Below are positions 54,646 through 64,000 of a DNA stretch of 64,000 nucleotides, one piece after another. The notes under the pieces are model-generated. The model had not been told where the DNA came from, did not search any database, and worked only from the letters and a program-made list of their open reading frames with translations. The stretch comes from Pleurodeles waltl. Its lineage: Eukaryota > Chordata > Amphibia > Caudata > Salamandridae. The stretch lies in contig NC_090448.1 in assembly GCF_031143425.1 (NCBI RefSeq), forward strand, positions 334,936,177 to 335,000,176, in the 5' to 3' direction. A program made the translations under genes and the position numbers. The stretch's first letter is position 1. Each line of letters starts with the position of its first letter.

Positions 54646-54783
54646 TGCTTTGAGAAGATCTAAGCTCTAGTCTTGATTGAGAATCACTTGATCTCCAACC
54701 CCAGGAATTGTTGCAAAGGCAACATTCTGTGCACTGATGTGGTAAGAATCCTGATTTCCTGGCAGCCAGAATTTCACTATCCA

Positions 54784-55460
54784 TCACGTATGAAATCTAG
54801 TCACTGCAGCAACAGAAGCAGTAGCTACTGCGGATTTGGCTGCTTCATCAGCCAAGGTGTTGCCAACAACGTGTACACCTGCATGTTGGTTGCCCAGTGT
54901 ATGGACTACATGAGCATCAGATAGATTAACCTTAAGATCAGCCACCTTCCCCACATAGTTTTGTGTTTTATGATGTTTACCTTTGAGTCGCTGAACCCGT
55001 TCAATCACCAATGATTAAGATAATCATTGTAGGACTGGACACAGTAGTACGAATCACAGACAATCAATGTGAGTAGTCCTGGATCCATATGTTCTAGCAT
55101 TAGGATAATGGCTTTGAGTTCAGCCAGTTGTGTTGTGCAGTTCCTTAGGGTCTGTGTGTAATTATTGTGAGGGTGGAATACACCATCCTTCATCACATCG
55201 CTCATGGTTGCGCAAGAGGCAGAGTATTGATGTTTTGTACCTGAATCATCGGTGTAAATGACAGTGTGATATCTGTCAAGTGGCAAGATGTTAAGAGGTG
55301 CGGGGTACTCCTGTTCGTATTCTAGGAACTTTGAATAATCACAATAGCATGTAGAGTTGTGACACAAATGGCAATAAGCTATTTTAAAAGTGGACACTGC
55401 AAAAATCAACAGTTCCTGGGGGAGGTAAGTAAATGTTAAGTTCACAGGTAAGTAAAACAC
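54784..55460 (-). pseudogene. ERV1 RNase H
   Basis: Frames 55460-55005 and 55011-54784. Contains TVIYTDDSGTKHQ (first acidic residue region), TTQLAELKAIILMLEHM (E in AELKA), VCDSYYCVQSYNDYLNHW (D in CDSYY) and GNTLADEAAKSA (last D). These are the four RNase H acidic blocks in order. The RT that should precede it is cut off at the junction with the LTR. Confidence 0.75.
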
Positions 55461-56740
55461 TTACAGGGTTCAAAGTTGGGTCCAAGGTAGCCCACCGTTG
55501 GGGGTTCAAGGCAACCCCAAAGTTACCACACCAGCAGCTCAGGGCCGGTCAGATGCAGAGGTCAAAGAGGTGCCCAAAACACATAGGCTTCAATGGAGAA
55601 CAGGGGTGCCCCGGTTCCAGTCTGCCAGCAGGTAAGTACCCACGTCCTCGGAGGGCAGACCAGGTGGGTTTTTTGTAGGGCACCGGGAGGGACACAAGCA
55701 GGCACAGAAAGTGCACCCTCAGCGGCACAGCGACGGCTGGGTGCAGAGTGCAAACAGGCGTCGGGTTTTGTATTGAAAACAATGGGGAGACCCGGGGGTC
55801 TCTTCAACGATGCAGGCAGGCACATGGGGGGCTCCTCGGGGTAGCCACCACCTGGGCTAGGTAGAGGGCCTCCTGGGGGTCACTCCTGCACTGGAGTTAG
55901 GTTCCTTCAGGTCCTGGGGGCTGCGAGTGCAGTGTTGGTTCCAGGCGTCGGGTTCCTTGTTACAGGCAGTCGCTGTCAGGGGGAGCCTCTGGATTTCCTC
56001 TGCAGGTGTCGCTGTGGGGGTCAGGGGGGTCAACACTGGCTACTCATGGGCTCGCATTCACCAGGGAGTCCTCCCTGCAGTGTTGGTTTTCCGCAGGTCG
56101 AGCCGGGGGCGTCGGGTGCAGAGTAGAAAGTCTCACTTGAAGTCCTTGAAGTTGCTTCTGTGTTGCAAGAAAGTTGCAGATGTTTGAACAGAGCCGCTGT
56201 TCACGGGAGTTTCTTGGTCCTTGGGTGCAGGGCAGTCCTCTGAGGCTTCAGAGGTCGCTGGTCCCTGTTGGATTCATCGCTGTTGCAGTTTTCTTCAAAG
56301 TTGGGAGACAGGCCGTTAGGGCTGGGGCCAAAGCAGTTGTTGTCTCCGTCTTCACTGCAGGGCTTCAGGTCAGCAGTCCTTCTTCTTCTTTAGGTTGCAG
56401 GAATTTAGGGCCAGATGTAGCAAAGGTTTGCGAGTCGCAAATGGCCCGAATAACTATTTGCGACTGCACAAAATCGGAAATGGGATGCAAAAATCCCATT
56501 TCCGACTCGCAAAAAGCGATGCGAGCCATTACCGACTCGCAAAATATGCGACCCCATTTTGCGACCCGCAAATAGGAAGTCGCAATTTGCGAGTCGCAAA
56601 CCATATGCAGTTGCAACTCGCAAATTGCGACTAGTCGCAAAAAGACCAGTTTGCATGTCCCATTTACCACTAACTCAGAGCAGGTGGTAATCATTACCAA
56701 AGTATAAAAGGAGACCCAGAAGGCATCTGGGTTACTCAAG

Positions 56741-57943
56741 ATGGCGGAGATATACCTGATAGCAGTGAGGAGGAGAGTCCACGCAGCCCAGCAGAGGAGG
56801 AGGAGGAGCCAGAGACAGGAGAAGATTTACAGAACGAGGCAGACTCTTTTTCAGCAAACTGAGGAAGAAATCTACGACAAATACCGACTTAGCAGCTCAG
56901 CTATACTTAAATTAATTGAATTACTCAAACCACAGCTAGAACGCCAGACTCTGCGCGGCTGCGCCATCCCTATGCATGTGCAAGTGCTATGCTCACTGCA
57001 CCTCTTGGCCTCGGGGAGCTATCAGGGGGTCATTGCTGTGGCAGGTGGGGTATCTCAAAGTGCACTATCAAGGTTCCTCAGGGCATTCCTAGATGCCATA
57101 CTATCACACATGTCTCACTTCATATACCTACCCAGGAATGAGGGAGAAATTAACAGCACCAAGTTGGACTTTTACCGGATTGCCAACTTTCCCCATGTCA
57201 TTGGGTGTGTAGATGGGACACATATTCAAATATGCCCCCCTGCAAACCTGGAATATCTGTTCCGCAATAGAAAGTGTATCCACTCACTCAATATTCAGGT
57301 TGTTTGTGACGCCCATTAAGTCATCACTGACATTGTCGCAAAATTTCCAGGCAGTACTCATGACTCCTACATTTTTAGGCACAGTGGGATACACCAACGC
57401 CTGGTCCGTGGGGAGTTTGGAGACGGATACCTCCTAGGTAGAGCTGAATACACCTTGTAGACATACACACAGATCAATGTGCACTCCAACCAGGACTTTC
57501 TAACAGTGTACTGTTTGTGTCCAACAGGTGACAGTGCATATGCACTACGGCCATGGATTATGACTCCGTACTTAACACCCAGCAATGAATGTGAGAGACG
57601 ATACAACAGTGCACATAAGAGGACCAGGAACCTGATTGAACGCACCTTCGGATTGCTGAATGCACGGTACAGATGCCTCCACCGAAGTGGAGGTGCCCTC
57701 CAGTATACCCCCATTACAGCATTCAAAATTGTTGTCGCATGCGCTATCCTGCACAAGTATTGCCCCCGACGTGGGCTACCTCTCACCCCTGCAGACCCAG
57801 ATTCTGAGGATGAAGAGCAGGAGCAACCACATCGCCATCATGGGGATCGGAGCATCGCAAATCAAGGCAGACTGAGACGGGAACACATCGCAACCCAATA
57901 CTTTGGAAGGTACGTGTCAACTTCAACCATACTCACCTATTGA
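56741..57943 (+). CDS. Harbinger D DDE transposase, one stop
   Basis: Exon 1 (56741-57437) has an ATG and a basic, Arg/Gln-rich N-terminus. The helical region LRGCAIPMHVQVLCSLHLLA, ASGSYQGVIAVAGGVSQSAL follows. D1 is in GCVDGTHIQICPP. Then come RNRKCIHSLNIQVVCDAH, a single TAA (57317-57319), the continuing frame VITDIVAKFPGSTHDSYIF with D2, and DGYLLG. Donor gtagag at 57438, acceptor ccaacag at 57527. Exon 2 (57528-57943) has DSAYALRPWIMTPYLTPSNE, E in LIERTFGLLNARYRCLH, TAFKIVVACAILHKY and an acidic/His-rich tail. All three catalytic residues are present and the phases at the intron agree. The TAA is consistent with a CAA-to-TAA change. Confidence 0.92.
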
Positions 57944-58099
57944 CCAAAAACTACATTTGTTAAGTGGAACAAAAAAACTATTTAATATGTGCAGAAATTG
58001 AACTATTTACAATGACAAACTGTTCAGGGAGTTCAGAAAGCCAACCATGCAAGGGGCACATTGTCATCATGTACCCCAACATCAGGGACAGGGTTTAGT

Positions 58100-59562
58100 T
58101 TATGACCTACGGCGGCCTCTGCCAGCCTGGCTGGTCCCAGGTTGTCCTGCAGTGCTCTGTCTGGTACTCCCACTCCGGAGCACCCTGGTGTCACCAGCAG
58201 AGACACTACTCACAGTGGAGCCCTCGTCGCTGTCCTGTGGGGTGTCCGCTGTACCCCTCGACACATGCCGTGCCTCCATTAGATCGATCACATGGGTGAT
58301 CCGGCCCAGGCCTCTTGCCACATCACCTGCAAAGTGGCCCATTTCCACCTGGAGGCCGACTGTTCTTCTGGACAGGCCAGTGGTGTTGACTGCCAGTCTG
58401 CCAATTGAGGAGGCCATCCTGTCCAGCCTCTGGAGCAGCTGGCGGTCCCTGCGCCGCCCACCCTCGCTCTGTGACAGCAGTCCAGCCACCCGTTCCCGCA
58501 TGGACAGGCCTAGGTTCCCAGTGTTGTTTCCTATGACGTCCAATTGTGCATGGAGCTGCTGCATGGTGGTCTCATTGCTCCTTACAAAGCGGTGCAGAAC
58601 TCCACTAATCCTCCCTAACATTTGGTTCTGCAGGCGCTGACCACGTAGCAGTTGTGCCTCGGTCATGGTGGTGGATGGACGCCCGGACTCAGCCTGCAGC
58701 CCTGCTCTCCTCAACCTGCGTCCCCTGCACAGCGGTGGATGCCCTGTGGGATGTACCGTGGCACTCCTGGCTAATGCTGGTGCAGCTTCCGGAACCACTG
58801 TTGCAGCAGGTGTATTCATCAAGTGGATGGTGTTGGTGGTGCAGGTGGGAGTGTTGGCAGCTCCTGTGCTTTCCTCATGGGGCTGGCTGACTGTTGGTAC
58901 CTGGCTGCTGTGGATGGTGGTGGTGTCTTGTGAGAGACCTGTGGGACATGGGGAATAGACTGTCAGTGTCTACTATCTGTTGCACACTTCCTAATAAACA
59001 TTTGCCTATTGACTGCCTACTTGACTACATTGCCCATAATGCATCATTCTGGTGTTTGCTACCCTGAAATGGAGCTATCTTGGTTGTGCATGCCCCTGTG
59101 TACATGGTGGGTGGGGGTATGGCATTGATGGGGGTACAGGCATATCACATGGTACTCACCGGTTGATGTTGTGGGCTCAGAGGTGTCCAGATCTCCGAAT
59201 CCTGTAACTGCCTCCTGCTCCAGGGTCTCCTCCACCCTTTCCTCCAGGGGTGTGGGTGGAGGTACGGATGATGGTCCCCCTCCTGTGCCTCTCATCTCCC
59301 GGAGCCTTTCTGCCACCCTCTCCTTGGTCCGGGAGCGGAGGTCATACCACCTCTTCTTGATCTCAGCCACACTCCTGTGGCTGACCCCCAGGGAGTTCCC
59401 CTTTTCCTGAATATCCAGCCAGATTTGTTTTTTAGTTGAGTCTGGCACATTGAGGGCTGCCTTCCCAAAAAGATCATCATAGTGCTGACAGCATTCCTCT
59501 GTCAGCACCTCCAGCTCCTGCTCAGAAAATTTTAATTTCCTCTTTCTGGGAGTGTCTGCCAT
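58100..59562 (-). CDS. Harbinger D Myb/SANT-like protein, intact two-exon gene
   Basis: Exon 1 (59562-59160, ATG start) reads ADTPRKRKLKFSEQELEVLT, then KKQIWLDIQEKGNSLGVSHR and SVAEIKKRWYDLRSRTKERV, a Myb/SANT trihelical pattern ending in a Pro-rich part. Donor ggtgagtac, acceptor tcccacag. Exon 2 (58938-58100) stays open: GLSQDTTTIHSSQVP, then a helical region (LRGQRLQNQMLGRISGVLHR, RDRQLLQRLDRMASSIGRLA) and a basic C-terminus GRGRRRS. Spliced length is 1242 nt, about 413 residues, with no stop or shift. Known partners of this family bind the termini and carry the transposase into the nucleus. Confidence 0.9.
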
Positions 59563-61687
59563 TGTTGCTGTAGCACTGTTTGCAGTTCTGCTGTGAAAAA
59601 GGGTGTGGTCCTCCCTCCTCCCAGGTGTATTAGTAAACTTCCTGGCTGTGATGTCATCATCATGTGCCAGGAAGTGTTTCCAGAGAGTTCTGGAGTGGTT
59701 TCTGGAGTGTTCTGCAGCACCTGCAATCAATTTACATGATACTCGCAATTTGCGACACCCACTCGCAAATTGCGTGTCCGTTTTTTGCGCGGTCGCAAAA
59801 AGCGACCTCGCAGACAGTGGACTCGCTATCTGCGTTGCGACTCCGGGTGCGAGTCGCAATTTGTCCCCGGAAATTGTACCTGCATTCCTATTAGCGACAC
59901 ACAATTTGCGAGTCGCACATGCTCGCAAATTGCGAGTCGCTACTTTTTTTGTACCTACATCTGGCCCTTAGTTTCCTAGGTTCTGGTGAGCCCCTAAATA
60001 CTGAATTTAGGGGTGTGTTTAGGTATGGGAGGGCAGTAGCCAATGGCTACTGTCCTTGAGGGTGGCTACACCCTCTTTGTGCCTCCTCCCTGTGGGGAGG
60101 GGAGCACATCCCTAATCCAATTGGGGGAATCCTCCATCCACAAGATGGAGGATTTCTAAAAGTAAGAGTCACCTCAGCTCAGGACACCTTAGGGGCTGTC
60201 CTGCCTGGGGGTGACTCCTCCTTGTTTTTCTCATTATCTCCTCCAGCCTTGCTGCCAAAAGTGGGGGCAGTGGCCGGAGGGGCGGGATTTCCACTAGCTG
60301 GGATGCCCTGGGGCGCTGTAACAAAAGGAGTGAGTCTTTGAGGCTCACCGCCAGGTGTTACAGTTCCTGCAGGGGGGAGGTGAGAAGCACCTCCACCCAG
60401 TACAGGCTTTGTTCCTGGCCACAGAGTGACAAAGGCACTCTCCCCATGTGGCCAGCAACATGTCTGGTGTGTGGCAGGCTGCAAAAACTAGTCAGCCCAC
60501 ACAGGAAGTAGGATATGTTTCCTCTGGGGGTATTTTACAATAAATTGCACACTGGCATCAGTGTGCATTTATTGTGCTGAGAAGTTTGATACCAAACTCC
60601 CCAGTTTTCAGTGTAGCCATTATGGTACTGTGGAGTTCGTGTTTGACAGACTCCCAGACCATATACTCTTATGGCTACCCTGCACTTACAATGTCTAAGG
60701 TTTTGCTTAGACACTGTAGGGGCATAGTGATCATGCACATATGCCCTCACCTTTGGTATAGTGCACCCTGCCTTAGGGCTGTAAGGCCTGCTAGAGGGGT
60801 GACTTACCTATGCCACAGGCAATGTGAGGTTGGCATGACACTCTGAAGGGAGTGCCATGTCAACTTAGATATTTTCTCCCCACCAGCACACACAAGCTGT
60901 GAAGCAGTGTGCATGTGCTGAGTGAGGGGTCCCCAGGGTGGCATAAGACATGCTGCAGCCCTTAGAGACCTTCCCTGGCATCAGGGCCCTTGGTACCAGG
61001 GGTACCAGTTACAAGGGACTTAACTGAGTGCCAGGGTTGTGCCAATTGTGGAGACAAAGGTACAGTTTAGGGAAAGAACACTGGTGCTGGGGCCTAGTTA
61101 GCGGGGTCCCAGCACACTTTCAAATCGTAACTTAGCATCAGCAAAGGCAAAAAGTCAGGGGGCAATCATGCCAAGGAGGCATTTCCTAACAGATGGTTAG
61201 CTCCCTTAAGAGGCAATCATAAGGACTGTTTCCTCAGAAGAGTTGAATTGGTAGTCTCCTTACGAGATCAAGATAATTTATGGATTTGGTAGAGAAATTG
61301 ATAAAGGTTAAGGGTTTCAGATTCTATGAGACAAAGTGGAGAGAAAATATCTCCCTTAGAACCTACTATTGTGTTCCCAGAACCTTGGAGCTTGCCAATG
61401 CTTTTTTGAGGATGTTCTCAGCGTTTTAGTGACAGTGTGAATGAAATAGTTTTGCGCTTGCACAGCTTAAGCAAATCGCAGGTGAATTGTGATGTTTGTG
61501 ATAGTTAAGGGACTCTGCATTCTCCAAATAAGGTTGTGTAGGGAGTTTGCGTACTCCAAATGACGTTGTACAAGGAGTTTGTGTACTCTGAAGTGTGAGA
61601 GCAGGGAAGTTGTCAAACTTCACATGTGTGTGGCGCTTTGTGCAAAAAAATTGTCTACATGGTTGTTGGTAGACAGACCCTGTGTGG

Positions 61688-61694
61688 TATAAAA
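61688..61694 (+). promoter_or_regulatory. TATA box in ERV2 LTR
   Basis: tataaaa in gtgtggtataaaactctgg, followed about 30 nt later by gaataagtgtatgag, a possible start region. This suggests the U3/R boundary of a retroviral LTR. Confidence 0.5.
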
Positions 61695-62149
61695 CTCTGG
61701 AGTATTGAATAAGTGTATGAGACACTTGGTTTATGTTGTACTTTGTCTCTTTAATAGGTCAATCGGGCGTGGTTGACAAACTCAAGAATGCGTGTTAAAG
61801 TGAGCGAAAGGTTTTTTGACTGTGATTTAGCGAGTCCTATGTTCACAAGGGCAGACTGAATGATCAGTTGAGACTGAAATTTGCTGGTCAACTTTTGGGT
61901 TTTGAATTATTTAGTGCTCACAATATTTTGCATTAGTTTTGCACGGATCTGAGTTTGGGAGGGCAAGCCGAAGGGCTTTGTCAGCCACTGTACGTGTGAG
62001 TGTGAAGTCATTGGAGCCGCACTGGGATAGGTTGGTTAGTGAGAAGGGTCACAAATGGATTGGACAATTGTGAAGCGTAATTAGTTGAGAAGGTCGGCAA
62101 AAAGTATTTTGGGATTGAAAGTCAGTTCCTGATTTGATTGAAAGTAGCA

Positions 62150-64000
62150 TAAATTACCTAAGAAGAGTGCCCTAAGGGGAGATACGTTTATTCCAACTAG
62201 AATAGGAAAAGTTGCACCGCCAGAAGGTACACCCACCTATATTACATTCGAAGAACAGGGTGCTGCGCCATTTCTTTGGCTGAACCAATGGTGCAACGAG
62301 ACAGAGAAAGAAGGGAGCTTAGCATTTCCTGCCCATGGAACATTTCATTTGAGGATTTTAGAGAATTTGAGGAGAGTACTGTATGATTTGAAACCTCCTC
62401 GTGACTTGCCCTATTTGAAGCAGTAGCGATTTGGGAACTAGTATCTGGAAAGCAACAGCAACTGAAATTTGAGAGAAGAATGAGGAAAGCTGAGAAGACA
62501 CTAGCAGAGGCTAGATGGGATAGTGAGCAGAAATTTTGGAGAACTGAGATTTTACAGGGAATTAAGTTGTTTCCTGCAATCACACATGGGAATGAGGCTA
62601 AGAAGAGTACTAAGAAGATGGATTCTTACCCTTCAGATGAGAGACAGCAGAAATCCACAGAGTCTAAGAAGTCTTTGACACACAATGAAGAATCAGATGA
62701 TAATTAGTTTATTTTGCAATTATTGAGACATCGTCCCCCATCATATGCAGCACATGAGAGAAGCTCAAGCACCAGTATAGACCCTACAGCGCTGATACGG
62801 CATGAATCGACACAGTGCCAGATTCAGGTCAGTCATAATATTCCCGCTGCTTCAGAGATTCAAAGACCTATGCCACAGATGAATGTTCCCAGAATTTACC
62901 CAGATGTACCTATTGTAGATACAGCAACAAACCTAGTACTGCAGATAGGACAAGTTTACCAGAAGCTGACATTGATTCAGATAGAATCTACCCCAAATTT
63001 GATGTCACCAATACAGACACAGACAATCCGGAGATACTCCCCCATAACAGGATCATAGACAGAAATGTCCGCATTGATAAGTCAGAATACAGGAGCAATG
63101 TACCTAAAAGACCCAAATGCCCGATCAAATCCAGATGCAGTGTTAGTACCAGTTACCAAAGGTCTTGTCATGCTGTTGTTTGCCTAGGGAAACAATAAGA
63201 ACAGTAAGCAGAAAATCCTGAACCCAAGCGTATCAAGGGAGAGACTCAAAGAGGGTGCAAGAATGATAACCCCCATGGGACCGACATTTGATGGAACAGG
63301 TCCGTTAATTGATTTAAGTCCTTTAAGGACTCCTCCAAATAATGAGATGAGATCACACATAGGTCCTAATCAAAGCATGGTGACACCGGAGACCTCGAGC
63401 CTAACATTACAGCAAGTGCCAGGTGTAAGCCATAACAACTTTTCATTACAGGGGTTGACAGCTCCGCAGTTAACTGAATAGTTGGAGAAGTTGAGTAACA
63501 CCCAAAGAGATTCCAGCGGAAGAAGTGCCCTGAATTTGACCAGACCTAGACTAGAGGCAGAAGACCTAATTGAGGGAACGATGGGGTTGGACAGGATTGA
63601 CACATTCAGAGAAGATGAGTTGCATTACTTGTGTAAGCTGATTACTAACAAAGCAGGAATAGTACTTCAGAAATTAGCAGAATTAGCAGAGAAATATGAC
63701 ATAAACATAGAGAAAACAAAGCACTTGAAGAGGAGTGACTGGCTAGATTTTGACTCAAAGGATTTTGAAAACATGAGAGTCCAGGGAATAAAAATTCACA
63801 TTGAGGAATTAATTCAGAGCATTTAAACATGGGGAGCATTAGATAAATGGGAAGGGAGGTGGGCAAAGAAAAGAGATAAGAACAAATGGTATCCTGCAAA
63901 TCTTACAGCAAATGTGCAACAAGTTGAGGATCCAGTGAAAATTCTACTGATGAGAGAGATTCCCAGAGGGTCCCTTGGAGCAGAAGTGACATATTGTCAT
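62150..64000 (+). pseudogene. ERV2 gag, broken
   Basis: Frames chain across stops. First about 62156-62425 (GDTFIPTRIGKVAPPEGTPT, FEEQGAAPFLWLNQWCNETE, TAG at 62424-62426) without a clear ATG. Next 62480-62707 (Lys/Glu-rich), 62714-63058 (Pro-rich), and 63263-63826 with a TAG at 63479. Finally a frame through LEKLSNTQRD, FREDELHYLCKLITNKAGIV and KLAELAEKYDINIEKTKHLK to TAA 63824-63826, continuing to the window edge (WEGRWAKKRDKNKWYPAN). The order Pro-rich segment then helical capsid-like part fits a retroviral Gag. No zinc knuckle or protease is inside the window. Family assignment is tentative. Confidence 0.5.

Larger units (their letters stand above)
41676..55390 (-). mobile_element. Endogenous retrovirus 1 (RNase H, integrase, env, 3' LTR)
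   Basis: Minus-strand provirus remnant. In order it has RNase H (55460-54784), integrase (54645-53716), env (53510-50916, interrupted), a purine tract (50690-50675) and a 3' LTR. The LTR is split by Harbinger C into 50674-50379 and 42370-41676. Gag, protease and RT are absent: the 5' part is cut at the junction with the LTR at about 55390. Having an env apart from integrase distinguishes it from the Gmr1 element. Integrase and Env do not clearly match one retroviral genus by eye. Lesions include several frameshifts and stops. Confidence 0.75.
56408..59967. mobile_element. Harbinger element D, nearly intact two-gene autonomous type
   Basis: A 3560-bp element with perfect 13-bp terminal inverted repeats, gggccagatgtag (56408-56420) and its complement (59955-59967). 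Exact tta target duplications lie at 56405-56407 and 59968-59970. Subterminal DNA is rich in gcgagtcgcaaa-type short repeats. It carries a transposase gene (plus) and a converging Myb-like gene (minus), the classical Harbinger pair. No third gene is present. The only coding lesion I see is one stop in the transposase, so D is young. It has the same termini as the MITE at 6620-7335. Confidence 0.95.
55390..61191 (-). mobile_element. Gmr1-like LTR (copy 3), split by Harbinger D
   Basis: On the minus strand the outer end is TGTTAGGAAATGCCTCC (61191 downward), a TG start like that of the complete Gmr1-type LTR (TGTAGGAAAGTACC). Removing D leaves about 2.2 kb. The sequence is continuous across D (ggaattta / ttagtttcc, sharing the tta duplication). 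Blocks are shared with copies 1 and 2, for example gccagggttgtgccaattgt (61031). The left boundary is approximate: cagttcctgggggagg at 55407 still matches copy 1. No internal genes, so a solo or truncated LTR. Confidence 0.7.
61192..64000 (+). mobile_element. Endogenous retrovirus 2, LTR/leader and gag (continues past window)
   Basis: After the Gmr1-like LTR comes non-coding sequence with a TATA box (61688) and then a broken gag frame (62150 to the end). This fits a plus-strand provirus whose 5' LTR start is cut at 61192. It is unrelated by eye to ERV1. I could not find a convincing primer-binding site, so the LTR 3' edge is not set. Confidence 0.5.

Overview
This looks like intergenic DNA from a very large vertebrate genome, most likely a salamander. 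A newt such as Pleurodeles waltl is my best guess, but this is inference from content. I see no host gene, no bacterial gene organisation, no tRNA or rRNA gene and no CRISPR array. Nearly everything I can explain is transposable elements, several inserted inside one another.

Layout. (1) 1-5161: an old L1-like remnant carrying a younger L1 on the minus strand (801-5145). That L1 has a 16-bp target-site duplication, a 5' UTR, ORF1 with one stop, and an ORF2 missing most of its endonuclease and the RT core. (2) About 5283-35370: an old, AT-rich PIF/Harbinger transposon ('A') broken into pieces by later insertions. These are a 716-bp MITE built from a chain of palindromes (6620-7335), a complete Gmr1-type LTR retrotransposon (7351-18502, minus), a long LTR fragment (20483-22935), a second Harbinger ('B', 25776-34342) and a 156-bp palindromic MITE (34929-35084). 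(3) 36002-38554: a 5'-truncated L2 LINE. (4) 38650-41665: two LTR fragments of different families. (5) 41676-55390: a minus-strand endogenous retrovirus (RNase H, integrase, env, 3' LTR). Its 3' LTR is split by a third Harbinger ('C', 42374-50378), and its env is split by a GC-rich insertion. (6) 55390-61191: another Gmr1-like LTR, split by a nearly intact fourth Harbinger ('D', 56408-59967). (7) 61192-64000: LTR/leader and broken gag of a second retrovirus, plus strand, running off the window.

Main result. Harbinger elements normally carry two genes, a DDE transposase and a Myb/SANT DNA-binding partner. D has that layout. A, B and C also carry a third gene, conserved among the three copies. 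It has three exons: a short helical first exon, a second Myb/SANT-like exon, and a long third exon with an acidic part, a conserved helical block, a Ser/Thr/Pro-rich stretch and a tail of 10-residue tandem repeats. I know of no description of a three-gene Harbinger of this kind and treat it as the strongest candidate for a new system.

The MITE at 6620-7335 has the same termini as D, so D represents its likely transposase source. The LTR retrotransposon has its integrase upstream of reverse transcriptase, which is the hallmark of the Gmr1 clade, and its capsid contains a SCAN-like region.
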